Positions 1 to 8,600 of a stretch of 16,821 nucleotides of DNA are shown here, piece by piece. Where the stretch lies: the NCBI GenBank assembly GCA_016712275.1, contig JADJRI010000072.1, forward strand, positions 1-16,821. The letters run 5' to 3'. Position 1 is the first letter of the stretch, and each line of letters starts with the position of its first letter. A program made the translations under genes and the position numbers. Below the pieces are notes generated by a model, which was not told where the DNA came from, made no database searches, and worked only from the letters and a program-made list of their open reading frames with translations. The stretch is from Planctomycetota bacterium. GTDB lineage: Bacteria; Planctomycetota; Phycisphaerae; UBA1845; UTPLA1.

Positions 1-655
1 TCCGAACCGGCACCGCGGATCGCAAGCCGTCGAAACTGAAACACAGGCCGACAAATGTCAGGACCAGCGCGATGACCGATCGAATCGCCCACCGCCACCC
101 GCGATGTGAAACGGAAACAGTGTCCGACGCATCATCCACCTGCAACGGCATTTCACCCGTTCGGATGCACCACCGCGCATAACCGAGAAAGCCGCCCGGT
201 GGAAAGTCTGATGTTAGCTTGTCCCGGAAAACAAGTTCAATGCGTTCAACAACGTCCGCCCGCGGCGAGCCTTCTTTCGCCGCACGGACGCGAAGTTTGC
301 TAAAACCCGCCAGTTCTCCAACGCCCGATGCGACGTGGCGATATTCAAAGTAAAGCGCTGTCGGCGCATTGAACAGGGTCAGAAGGATTCCGGTCGCCCA
401 AATGCGGCCCCTTGAAACCGGCCTTAACTTACGCGCCAATCGAAACGCAGTTCCTCCGGCGATCAGTCCGGCCACGAGAAAACCAAATAATCCGCAATAC
501 AGCGGCAACCAGATAACGAGACCCAGTAGATAGTCCAAAACGAAAAGAATCAGCAAGGCGACCGCCAGCACGCCGAGCCAGACAAGGAATGGAGAGATGG
601 CATTGCACCGGTCGGCGGAAGGATCTGGCGGGGTCTGCGGCGTGTAAGTCGTCAT
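1..655 (-). CDS. Membrane protein of unknown function, 3' end cut off by the window edge
   Basis: A continuous reading frame runs from an ATG at 655-653 to the left edge without a stop, giving 218 residues of an incomplete protein. The N-terminus (about 1-20) is polar and Pro/Thr/Asp-rich. Two or three hydrophobic helices follow: about 22-42, 43-70 and 85-102. A soluble stretch of about 90 residues comes next, then another hydrophobic helix at about 196-211 that begins after a Trp/Arg-rich turn. This looks like an inner-membrane protein with a central extramembrane domain. No family was recognised. Base composition at third positions is GC-rich, as in neighbouring genes, and the frame stays open over more than 650 bases, which supports real coding. 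No clear Shine-Dalgarno lies before the ATG. It is transcribed divergently from the lipoprotein gene at 840. Confidence 0.7.
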   Translation of the reverse strand, partial: MTTYTPQTPPDPSADRCNAISPFLVWLGVLAVALLILFVLDYLLGLVIWLPLYCGLFGFLVAGLIAGGTAFRLARKLRPVSRGRIWATGILLTLFNAPTALYFEYRHVASGVGELAGFSKLRVRAAKEGSPRADVVERIELVFRDKLTSDFPPGGFLGYARWCIRTGEMPLQVDDASDTVSVSHRGWRWAIRSVIALVLTFVGLCFSFDGLRSAVPVR

Positions 656-730
656 TGGTTCGAACGATAGGTCTTGCTCGACCCGGAATCAAGGCGTACC
701 GATGGTCTGGCACATAAGGCGTGCCGGGGT

Positions 731-759
731 TTGCCTGAGCTGATTTCCGCGGATAGAGT
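731..759 (+). promoter_or_regulatory. Candidate sigma70-type promoter for the lipoprotein genes
   Basis: TTGCCT (731-736) and TAGAGT (754-759) are separated by 17 bases, each matching the consensus at four of six positions. The start codon lies about 80 bases downstream. This is a pattern match only; GC-rich genomes produce such matches by chance. Confidence 0.28.
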
Positions 760-839
760 ATGGGCTTTGCGGCGTTTATCGACCGCTTCAGACTGAAGTC
801 GGGGTTCAGCCGCCGCAAGAATAGAGAATAAGGATGAAA

Positions 840-1280
840 ATGCGATTGGGTAGTTTCTCGATGATGCGAACGACTTTCTTGTATTCAGCGGCGGTCCTTT
901 TGATGCTGACGGCCGTGGGTTGCTCCGACAAGGGCGACGGAAAACCGAAAATACGCAAGCGAGACGGCGTTGTGGCAAGCATCGATCTTGCCAACCGGAA
1001 AGTCTCGATGAAGACACAGGACAAGAGCGGCAATCCGCAGGTTCTACCCGGCACTTTTCGAGACGACACGGTCGTGATTATTAATGGCCGTAACATGACG
1101 TTGAAGGATATTCGTGTCGGGGACAAAGTGTCCGTACACGGATACAAGGAGGGCGAGGGCCTTTCGCAATCCCTCATTGCCACGCGGGTCGAGGTGGATC
1201 GCCCCGAGGAGCAGGATTGGAAAACGCCGGGGCAAGGCGAAGGCTCGTCGACTCCGACGACTCAGCCCGCCGGCGGTTGA
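840..1280 (+). CDS. Small lipoprotein with a beta-rich domain (DUF5666-like)
   Basis: The product is a 146-residue exported lipoprotein if translation starts at 840. The frame also has an ATG at 834, but AAGGA at 835 and before sits directly against that codon and at a proper 5-base distance from the ATG at 840, so 840 is preferred. A hydrophobic signal peptide ends in the lipobox LTAVGC, with the lipidated Cys at residue 28. The mature part alternates short beta-strand-like runs (VVASID, KVSMKT, TVVIING, GDKVSVHGY, ATRVEV), typical of a small OB-like or DUF5666-like barrel. It ends in a Gly/Ser/Thr/Pro tail. The 'DIRVGDKVSVHG' segment resembles the conserved 'l..GD.V.V.g' of that family; this is similarity by eye. 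No enzymatic residues are evident. A second lipoprotein gene follows after 115 bases, possibly co-transcribed. Confidence 0.8.
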   Translation: MRLGSFSMMRTTFLYSAAVLLMLTAVGCSDKGDGKPKIRKRDGVVASIDLANRKVSMKTQDKSGNPQVLPGTFRDDTVVIINGRNMTLKDIRVGDKVSVHGYKEGEGLSQSLIATRVEVDRPEEQDWKTPGQGEGSSTPTTQPAGG

Positions 1281-1395
1281 GCTGATTTGATAACGGACAT
1301 GTGACGCACGGAATTCGGTCGTCTCGCCGCGGCCGATTTCACCGGCGTTGGGATCGCTGATATGCGATAACAGGATAAACAAGGGAGATTTGGAC

Positions 1396-1929
1396 ATGAT
1401 GAATCGAAAGTGGAATCAAGTTGGCACGGTGGCGACGTGCTTGGCCGCGCTGCTTTGTGCAGGTGTCGTCGGCTGTAGTGAAAAGGACAAAGGGCACAAA
1501 GATACAACTGACCAGCCCAAGTCAGGCGACACAACGGCGGCACAGACGAACGAACCGCCGGCCGACGATACGGGTTGGAAGCAAACGGAACCCGCCGATG
1601 ACTCGCAAGAAAAGCCCGTGGCAACAACCGACGATTCGACCACCGTCGCACGGGTCGACGAGCCGACGCCGCAGCCGGAACAGCCCGTCAACCAGGTATC
1701 AAAAGAGGACCAGCGTCAGGCCGTCATGGATGCGGTCTATGCGAACATCCGCCTGCAAATGGAACAGGCCATCACGGAACGAAAGCAGTTGCTGGATGCA
1801 GGCACCGCGCCGTCCGATGAACGGGTTCGCGCTCTCGAAGGCAAAATCATGAAGGCGCGTGAGCTTCTGGTCGACAACGGCGAATCTGTTGATGATGTCG
1901 ATCCGCCGATCGTTCAGACGCAGCCTTGA
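1396..1929 (+). CDS. Lipoprotein with Thr/Asp/Pro-rich linker and C-terminal helical region
   Basis: A 177-residue lipoprotein of unknown function. The frame is open from 1348, but AAGGGAG at 1381-1387 lies 8 bases before the ATG at 1396, and only that start puts a signal peptide at the N-terminus. The hydrophobic core ends in AGVVGC, giving a lipidated Cys at residue 27. Residues of about 30-95 are a low-complexity, acidic Thr/Asp/Pro/Gln linker of the kind that spans the periplasm or cell-wall space. Residues of about 98-160 are predicted helical and charged (QAVMDAVYANIRLQ, ERVRALEGKIMKAREL), possibly forming a coiled coil. The end is Asp/Pro-rich. There is no recognisable catalytic motif. 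It follows another lipoprotein gene and is closed by a strong terminator, so the two probably form one transcription unit. Confidence 0.8.
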   Translation: MMNRKWNQVGTVATCLAALLCAGVVGCSEKDKGHKDTTDQPKSGDTTAAQTNEPPADDTGWKQTEPADDSQEKPVATTDDSTTVARVDEPTPQPEQPVNQVSKEDQRQAVMDAVYANIRLQMEQAITERKQLLDAGTAPSDERVRALEGKIMKARELLVDNGESVDDVDPPIVQTQP

Positions 1930-1961
1930 TCACAGCTTTTTGGCCCAAAATCGAACTGTTC

Positions 1962-1996
1962 AACAGCCGCGCCTCCAAGAGCGCGGCTGTTTGTTT
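1962..1996 (+). terminator. Rho-independent terminator of the lipoprotein genes
   Basis: AACAGCCGCGC (1962-1972) and GCGCGGCTGTT (1981-1991) form a perfect 11-bp stem with an 8-base loop. The tract that follows is T-rich (TTGTTT). It lies 32 bases after the stop codon at 1929. Confidence 0.85.
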
Positions 1997-2154
1997 GGAT
2001 AGGGCGGACGATGCCGCATGGATGGCACGATTGGATTTTATGTTGGAAGGATAATGTGAATCGTCGCCCATAATCTTCCGCAGAATCAGACGCAAGAGTG
2101 TTCTTGGAATGCCGGCGCTGTCGTCGCCAGTTTGATCTACTCGCCGATCTACGA

Positions 2155-3619
2155 TTACTTATCAGTCAATGTCGGCGGATGCTCGGTGAGCAACCGCGAT
2201 CCATCGGGCTTCACTTTTTGGTCCGCGATCATGCGGGCCGGAATGGATCGCCTTGCGCCGGTCTGCGGATCAAAAAAGTTCAGAATGAGACTGTAGAAAT
2301 AATCCCTGCAATAGGCCGCGAATCCGTCGTGTCCGCCGCCCTTCAGCACAATTCCCGCGACGCGGGGATTCGTCGTTTCGCCAAAGACATCCGCGATTTC
2401 CTGGGCATAGGCCAGTGGGTCGGAAGCCGCATGCAGTATCAAGACAGGAACGCGCGCATCCTGAAGTTTGTGTCCGGTCGGCTTCCCCTTGTAGGGCAAA
2501 AATCGCAGGTAATCGAATCCATCATCCATCGCTTCGGCATGGGTCAGTTCGGATCGGGCATATTCGCAGGCAATCAATTTACGCAGACTGCCGTCCACGC
2601 CTTCGTAGCCGCGCCGCTCGGCCCGTCGATTGACCGTGCCCTGAAGCGCGTTGAAGATCGGATTGGTCGACATCGACCAGGATTTGTCCAACTCATCGGT
2701 CACGGTTTCCAGATCGAGCACGGGCGAAATTGCCAAAATTCCGGACTGGTAATGGGTCTTGCCGTCGCGCTTTCGCAGGTGGGGCACAAGTCGCGGGTTC
2801 ACGGATTCGTGGCCTTCCGACCTCGAATTCTCCCACGCGGCCAGCAATGAAATGTTCGCACTCCAACTGAAACTGACGATGCCTGTTCCCGTGACAAATG
2901 GCTGCGACTCGAGCCATTCGGCGACCGTCAAAAGGTCGCCCGTTTCAAGGACACCGAAGCTGTAGGCCATGTCCCCATATTTGGCTTCGGTCCTCCCGTG
3001 TCCGCGAAACTCGAGGGGCGAGCACATGGTGTCCCGCTTCGACCAGCATCTGCCCGATGTCCCGCGCGCGAACGCGCATGTTATCGCCAAGCAGCCCGGG
3101 CAAAATCACGATGCAATCGGAGGGAATGATGCGCCCGTCGCGCTTGGCCCAGCCCATGCGTCCTGAAAGACTCAGGCGATCGTTGATCGGCACCCAGATA
3201 TCGTCGAACCCGATCCATGGCGGCGCGGGTTCGTCCATGCAATGGGTATCGCCGGTTACCTGTGCGGTGTGGGAGATGCCCATTGCGTTGCCGATTAACG
3301 TATGGAGATACTCCTTCTTCTTCATGAAGTGAGCCAGAACGTCGACTGGTTTCCCGTTGGCATCCGTCAATTCTTCCGTCGTCAACGGCCCCATCATCCG
3401 GTCTTCCAGCGGAAGCAGATGCTCCAATTGGGAATGGACCATTCGCGCCCAGGCACGCACGCTGGACGGGGGGCTGCCGGCCTCATTGCCAACAAACTGG
3501 ATCTTGTCAAAATCCACCTTGAATGAGCGCTCGCTGAAGCAGCCCGTGAGGGGGACGAACATGAGTCCGGTCAAGACAACATGCCGGAGTGTGGAGGAGG
3601 ATCGCAGTGTCAAATTCAA
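2155..3619 (-). CDS. Lipoprotein alpha/beta hydrolase, frameshifted in this sequence
   Basis: Two overlapping frames make one protein. The first (3619 to about 3018) carries a signal peptide with lipobox PLTGC (Cys27) and the oxyanion-loop region VILPGLLGDN at about 171-180. The second (about 3015 to 2155) continues with EFRGHGRTE, the nucleophile-elbow segment SFSWSAN, HAASDP (candidate catalytic Asp) and GGGHDGF (candidate catalytic His). Removing one G from GGGG at 3015-3018 joins them as ...HHVLALEFRGHG..., giving 487 residues. The fold resembles YheT/ABHD1-3-like esterases ('PG..G', 'RGHG'); the elbow is S-x-S-x-S rather than G-x-S-x-G. It is probably a membrane-anchored lipase or esterase of unknown substrate. 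The start appears to be TTG (3619 or 3613), near a GGAG. It stands alone on the minus strand. Confidence 0.78.
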
Positions 3620-4012
3620 AATCTCCGTCGCGCGCCCGGTTCATTGCCGTAGCAAGGCGATTGGGGTTTTAGGGTGGTACATCCAATGAACAATGGGTCG
3701 CGGCGAGTTACATGCCGAAAAATGGCTCCCACTTCAATTAGCCTTAGCATCATACCTGCGAATGGCCGGAACTGCTCACCGTAAATATTGCTACATGGTG
3801 CCCAGATCAAAAAGCCAGGTCAATTCGCCGCAATCACGGCATGGCTTTCTTGTGTATGACCACACTCCCATTGAATGTGACTCTTGTCCATAAAATGGGT
3901 CGCGCGATTCTGTCTGGGACCCTGTAAGTGCACGACCTTAAGCCATGTGGCAACATGATTTATGCGAATTCTCTCGATCACTGGCGGCTTTCAAGGAAGT
4001 CAAAACCGCTTG
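3620..4012. other. Intergenic stretch, no gene recognised
   Basis: About 390 bases between two divergent genes. Short frames occur on both strands but none has a good ribosome site, gene-like composition or a recognisable product. The stretch is visibly more AT-rich than the flanking genes. No tRNA cloverleaf or strong hairpin was found. It should hold the promoter of the minus-strand hydrolase and the upstream control region of the desaturase. Confidence 0.5.
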
Positions 4013-4056
4013 TTGTCAAAATACATCAACTCTGTAGTATTGTGATATCACGGAGG
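4013..4056 (+). promoter_or_regulatory. Candidate promoter and Shine-Dalgarno for the desaturase cluster
   Basis: TTGTCA (4013-4018) and TAGTAT (4035-4040) are separated by 16 bases. A strong SD, CGGAGG (4051-4056), follows, 11 bases before the ATG at 4068. The hexamers match the sigma70 consensus at five and four of six positions. This is the only good promoter-like site before the three-gene lipid block. Confidence 0.5.
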
Positions 4057-4067
4057 CCATTTTTCGA

Positions 4068-5016
4068 ATGGGCGCAGTCGAAATTAAAGAGTTGCATCGC
4101 AACCCGATGAGCAACGCCGTCCCGCTCTTGATCAACCTGTCAGGCGTCGGCATCGCGCTCTATTGCCTTGCCATCGGCTGGCCTTCCGACAACTGGGTTT
4201 TCACCTCTTTTTGGATCATCTGGCTCACTTATTTCAGCACACTTGGATGACCATCTTTCACGAGGATGTTCACTACACGCTCTACCGCCCAATGGCGCAA
4301 CATCATGAATGGCACCATCGTCGGCACATTGCTGACCGTGCCGTTCACGGTGTGCCGGCAGGTTCACCCTCGAACACCACAATCGAATGAACCATCCGGA
4401 AGACTGGGAACTCTGGCCCTATGTGGATCCGGAAAAATCCCTCACCTTCCGGCGATTCTTCATGATTTTTGATGTCGTACTGGGGCTATGGGCTGCACCA
4501 TTTGTCTACAGCCGCATCTTCTTCTCAAAGGACTCGCCCATCAAAGAGCCGGCCTCCCGGCATCGGGTCTGGCTGGAGTATGCCGCCATTGTTGCGTTCT
4601 GGACTTTCATCTGGTTGTGGGTCATTCAAACGGGCGAGTGGTGGCTCTTTGCCAAGATGTATCTGATTCCCGCGTGGCTGTCTGGCGTTGTGCAGACTTT
4701 TCGCAAGTTTACGGAACATCTCGGTTTGCCCCTCGGTACGCCCATGGAAGGCGCACGAACTGTCATTCCCGGCGATCCCGTTGGTAGAGCTGTTGCCTAC
4801 ACCAGCTTTCACATTACCGCCCATGGTGTTCATCACCAGTATCCCCAAATGCCCCATGAGAATTTGGAAAAGGCGATTGCGATCGAGCGGGAAGCCCATC
4901 CCGATGCACCCATTTTTGTAAGCCACTGGCGCGCCGTTCGCGATATGGCCGCCCATCTCTGGTATCCCGGCATCGGCGTGAATGCACGCAAGGCTTCCAC
5001 CGTCGTCAACAACTGA
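4068..5016 (+). CDS. Membrane fatty acid desaturase family protein, three frameshifts
   Basis: This is an integral-membrane di-iron enzyme of the fatty acid desaturase superfamily, expected to desaturate or hydroxylate an acyl chain or similar hydrophobic substrate. The as-read frame stops at 4250, but all three histidine boxes are present in changing frames: HEDVH (from 4259), HLEHH (about 4365-4379) and HITAHGVHH (about 4810). One base missing after GG at 4245-4246, one extra C in CCC at 4288-4290 (or G at 4294-4295), and one extra C in CCC at 4367-4369 restore a single 315-residue frame of normal family length. Hydrophobic helices flank the boxes, with Trp-rich ones in the middle (IWLWVIQTGEWWLF). 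The ATG at 4068 is chosen because of CGGAGG upstream. The adenylate-forming enzyme gene follows after 62 bases. Carotenoid ketolase or hydroxylase activity cannot be excluded. Confidence 0.82.
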
Positions 5017-5078
5017 GCATGTCGTAGAGTGCCGCTTGGCTGTCCGACCGGCAACCTCGGCTTCATGTTGCTATATTC

Positions 5079-6436
5079 ATGAACGAATTTGTCTTTCCAT
5101 CCATCGGCGAAATTTTCTGGACCAACCCGAGAAGGTCCGCCGATGAAACGCGCGAACGCGCCGATGAGCAATTGCGGCGATTGCTCGCCCATGCCGCTCG
5201 ACACGTCCCGCTCTATCGCGATCTTTGGAAACGCCACGGCTTCGATCCGCGCTCGGCCAAGTCCGTCGATGACCTTCGCCACGCGCCGATGGTCGACAAA
5301 ACGCCATCGTCGAAGCCGGCGACCTCGCCGTTGACGAGCGCCGCGCCGGCGAAGAACTCGATACGATGAGCACCAGCGGCACCTCCGGCCGCGCCATCAC
5401 AATTCGCCGTGTTCCTCGAGAAATGCGCGTGACACGCCGCTCCTACCTTCGATCCCTTCTTTACAACGGCGGCCGACCCTGGCACCGCGCCGCCACCATG
5501 GCCAGCACGTGGCTCGCGAAAAAGAAGGGCGTCATCATGAGTGTCATATCGAAGACCCGTTACATTCCGCCGACCACGCCCATCGACGAGCAAATCCGGA
5601 TTCTGAACGAATACCGCGCACAATATCTCATCGGCCAGACCGGCGGCCTCTACCTCCTCGCGCGCGAACTTCTGCGGCGCGGCAAACCGTTCCCGCTGCG
5701 CATCGTCGCCCCGACCGGTGCCACACTCATGCCCGAAATGCGCCAGACCATGCGCGATGCCTTCGGCGTCGATCCGCGCGATCTCTACGGCGCGGTCGAA
5801 CTCGGCACAATCTCATGGCAGTGCCGACGCGGCAACTACCACCTCGACGCCGATCGCATGATCGTCGAAATCGTGGATGAACAAGGCAACCCGGTCCCCA
5901 CCGGCCAAACCGGCCAGGTCGTCTGCACCGGCCTCTTCAACTACACAATGCCGCTTATCCGTTATAAGCTGCTCGATGTCGCCTCGCTCCTGCCGGCCCC
6001 GTGCGGCTGCAAAGTGCAATTCCCGCTCATGGGCACAGTGCAGGGCCGCATCAACGATTTTTTGCCGACGGCCCGCGGCGATCTCGTTTCGCCACATTAT
6101 CTCTATCACATTTTCGACAGCGCCGGCGGCAGCCCCGTGAAGGAATGGCGAATTATCCAGCACGCCCCAAATCATTTGACTTATGAGTATGTCCCCGAGG
6201 ACAATTTCAACCCGAAGGCGCTCGAAATCGGCATGAATGTGATTCGCGAGCGATTCGGCCCCGGCACGCGGGTGGATGCAGTTCGCGTCGAAAACGTGCC
6301 CATGACGCCCAACGGCAAACGCACCTGCATCGTCTCAATGATGAAGCCCGGCGACCACAGCGGCATGCGGCCATGGGACGCCGAGGCGGCTGCGGGAATG
6401 TCGCAGGAATTGGCGGCGGCATTAATTAGCCGATAG
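5079..6436 (+). CDS. CapK/PaaK-like adenylate-forming enzyme (phenylacetate-CoA ligase family), one frameshift
   Basis: This is an ANL-superfamily enzyme expected to activate a carboxylic acid with ATP as an acyl-AMP, usually followed by transfer to CoA. Frame one (5079 to about 5301) gives the N-terminus (LLAHAARHVPLYRDLW, typical of the family); frame two continues to 6436. Adding one A to AAAA at 5298-5301 joins them as MVDKNAIVEAG and yields 452 residues, the normal family length. Motifs in the joined protein are the phosphate loop STSGTSG (98-104), YGAVELG (about 237-243, adenine/acid-binding) and MPLIRYKLLD (about 291-300). A late GK in PNGKRT is near the end. The part from 5366 could be mistaken for a complete gene, but it would lack the N-terminal domain. 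It lies between two membrane oxygenase genes, so a fatty-acid or related substrate is plausible; phenylacetate is not implied. Confidence 0.82.
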
Positions 6437-6493
6437 CCCGGACGCAATGCACGGAGATAATTCGCGTGGTCTTTTTGAAACACTTGAACTGAA

Positions 6494-7433
6494 ATGTACC
6501 TAATTGCACAACAAGCCGGCCTTATCGCGAGAATCCCATCTCTGGTGATTCTCATCGGCGTTTTCGTCGTCGGCGCCATCGTCTTCCACATCCTCGAACG
6601 CAAATACGCCCCGGTCATTGCTACCTATAAGACAGGCCCCAGGCGCAGCTACCTGGCCGACTTCACCGCCGCCCTCATCGAAGGACCGGTCCTCTCCAGC
6701 ATCAGTAAAATCTTCATGTACACGGCCATTATCTACGCCCCGCAGTTCCATTTCGACGGCATGTCGACATGGCCGTGGTGGGCGCAGATGCTGGTGTTTC
6801 TGCTGGTGAACGACTTTTTGCGATACTGGTTGCACCGCTGGCACCACACCAACAATTTTCTCTGGCGCATGCACCGTGTTCACCACACCATCGTCGAGAT
6901 GGACGCCATGTCGACGTTCCGCGTCCACATCCTCGAAGCAGTGATCAAGTACGGCCTCATCGTGCTGCCGTTCCACTTTGTAAACGTCGATCGCAGCGTG
7001 ATTTTGATTTATTCCGCCGTCGATATTCTCAAGGGCTTCTGGCACCACGCAAACCTTCGCGCGCATTGGCCCGCTGAATTACTTTCTCAACTCCGCCGAG
7101 CTGCATTGGTGGCACCATTCGGTCGAAGCCAAGGGCCAGCTCGCCAACTACGGCTCGATCCTTTCCATTTGGGACTGGCTCTTCGGCACGGCCTACTACG
7201 ACAAAAAACACTGGCCGGAAAAAATCGGCGTGGAGGGAATGGAGAATTTCCCAGACACATACCACGAGTTGATGACGACGGTGGTTTACAATGATGAAGA
7301 GGCGTTGAAGAAGTATCCGAGCGGTAATGAATCCGTAAAACCGGATTTACCAGTTCGACCCGTTGACACTTTGCCAAAATCTGACGGGAATGCCACGGTC
7401 ATGCCACTGGAGTCGCCTGCAGTCGTCGGCTGA
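6494..7433 (+). CDS. Sterol desaturase / fatty acid hydroxylase family protein, one frameshift
   Basis: This is a membrane di-iron oxygenase of the PF04116 type (C-4 methyl oxidase, fatty acid hydroxylase and alkylglycerol monooxygenase relatives). Visible histidine motifs are HRWHH (114-118), the HRVHH box at 127-131 in LWRMHRVHH, FWHHAN (about 183-187) and, after a frame change, ELHWWHHS. At least three hydrophobic segments occur (about 16-32, 68-82, 97-112) plus one around 148-175. The frame break is in CGCGCGC at 7058-7064. Two missing bases (giving NLRARIGPLN, the better family fit) or one extra base would repair it, for 312-313 residues. The as-read frame would run to 7294 with a nonsense tail. 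No SD is evident before 6494. It follows the ligase after 57 bases and its 3' end overlaps the converging glycosyltransferase gene. Confidence 0.82.
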
Positions 7434-8600
7434 CCGCGTTTCCAACTTTTCCAACATCCAAATCCGCATGCATTTCTGCCCAAACGGACACTGACTCAAC
7501 TTCCGAAAATAGCACGGCGAACATTCCAGCGGCAGCCGCAGCACATCATCCAATCTTCCATACGGCCCCGTCCGCACCGGGTTCGTCGGCCCAAACAGCG
7601 CCACCAACGGCCGCCCATGCGCCGCCGCAATGTGCATCGGCGCCGAATCAGCCGTCACCACCACGGCCGCCCGATCGATCAAAGCCGCAAGCTGCCGAAA
7701 CGTCGTCTTCCCACACAAATTCCGCGCCGCGGCTCCAACTCCCTCTCCCTCGAAGGGAGAGGGCTGGGGTGAGGGTGACGAATGTGAAGACGTGTTCGCA
7801 TCGGAAGTGGACGCCAGAGCAACAAACGATTCGCTTTTTCTTGAGCGCGGAGTAACTCGCGACGCCCCAACCGCCAACTCCCCATCCGCAAAATCCGCCT
7901 CCGCTCCCACCAACACACTCGGCATCCCATGCCGCTCCATCAACACCCGCGCCAATTCCCCATACCGCTCTGCAGGCCACCGCTTCGTCTCCCACCTTGT
8001 CCCCGGCACCAGCACCGCAAACGGCTGCCCCTTTCCAATTCCCGCCTCGACCAGCAGCCCGTCCGCATGCGCACGGTCCTCCTGCGTCACCGCCACCCGA
8101 AAATCCGGCTTGGCTTCGGACAACCCCAGCATCCCGCCCAGTGCCAGCAACTTGTCAGCCGCATGCATGTCCGCTGGCAATCGCCCGATCCGCCGATTGT
8201 AAAAAATCCAAGCCCCCTCGCGTGCATCGCGAAACCCAATCCGCTCCCTCGCACCGCTAAACCACGACATAAACCCACTGCGAATCAACCCCTGCAAATC
8301 AATAACGAGATCAAACCGCCGCGCCCGCAGCGACTTCACATACCGAATAAACTCCGTCGTCACGCCGATGCTCCGCCCAATCTGCGCAAACCGCTTCCGG
8401 TCAAACGGTATCACCTCCTCCAAAGCCGGATCAGCATCAATCAAATTGACAAAAGGGGTCGCCACCAGCCACGCCAGATGGGCCTTCGGATACCGCTCCC
8501 GCAATTTTCGCAGAATCGGCAACGCATGAATGATGTCCCCCGGCGAACTCGGTTTGATGATGAGAATGCGCTCGAAATCTCGGCTCGCCAGTTCGCTCAT
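7347..8600 (-). CDS. Family 9 glycosyltransferase (heptosyltransferase-like)
   Basis: This is a GT9 enzyme, the family that transfers ADP-heptose or similar sugars during lipopolysaccharide core assembly at the inner face of the cytoplasmic membrane. The N-terminal motif KPSSPGDIIHALPIL (16-30) and the C-terminal nucleotide-sugar region (D318-S-A-P-M-H323 through ALFGPTNP) are both clear. A Cys cluster follows (CSPC, CPFGQKC at 360-377). Residues of about 246-292 are not family sequence; they include a palindromic repeat read as SPSPQPSPFEGEG. Near the end, restoring one base in CC at 7464-7465 changes the tail to CMRDLDVGKVGNAV and moves the stop to 7399. That is the usual GT9 ending and gives about 400 residues, so the as-read end at 7347 is probably wrong. 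The start overlaps the prmC stop by four bases (ATGA), so translational coupling is likely. Confidence 0.85.
   Translation of the reverse strand: MSELASRDFERILIIKPSSPGDIIHALPILRKLRERYPKAHLAWLVATPFVNLIDADPALEEVIPFDRKRFAQIGRSIGVTTEFIRYVKSLRARRFDLVIDLQGLIRSGFMSWFSGARERIGFRDAREGAWIFYNRRIGRLPADMHAADKLLALGGMLGLSEAKPDFRVAVTQEDRAHADGLLVEAGIGKGQPFAVLVPGTRWETKRWPAERYGELARVLMERHGMPSVLVGAEADFADGELAVGASRVTPRSRKSESFVALASTSDANTSSHSSPSPQPSPFEGEGVGAAARNLCGKTTFRQLAALIDRAAVVVTADSAPMHIAAAHGRPLVALFGPTNPVRTGPYGRLDDVLRLPLECSPCYFRKLSQCPFGQKCMRIWMLEKLETRSADDCRRLQWHDRGIPVRFWQSVNGSNW
7741..7776 (+). repeat. Palindromic dispersed-type repeat inside the glycosyltransferase gene
   Basis: CCCTCTCCCT (7741-7750) and AGGGAGAGGG (7754-7763) form a perfect 10-bp inverted repeat with loop CGA. 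CTGGGGTGAGGG follows directly. Elements of this form, often translated by accident as 'LTPALS..GRGS' or 'PSPQPSP..GEG' peptides, are common short intergenic repeats in many bacterial genomes. Here one lies within a conserved coding region. No second copy was found in this window. Confidence 0.75.

Noticed and set aside
1348..1395. 16-residue extension of the second lipoprotein
   Set aside because: It would bury the signal peptide; AAGGGAG at 1381 is ideal for the ATG at 1396.
2098..2850. 250-codon plus-strand frame opposite the hydrolase
   Set aside because: Antisense shadow; the minus strand encodes the hydrolase catalytic residues.
4013..5016. Programmed ribosomal frameshifting as the cause of the split desaturase
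   Set aside because: Three shifts in 125 bases, in both directions and without slippery heptamers or a nearby pseudoknot, are not plausible as recoding.
7741..7776. Terminator for the glycosyltransferase or hydroxylase gene
   Set aside because: The hairpin lies inside the conserved coding region and lacks a T tract; it fits a dispersed palindromic repeat better.
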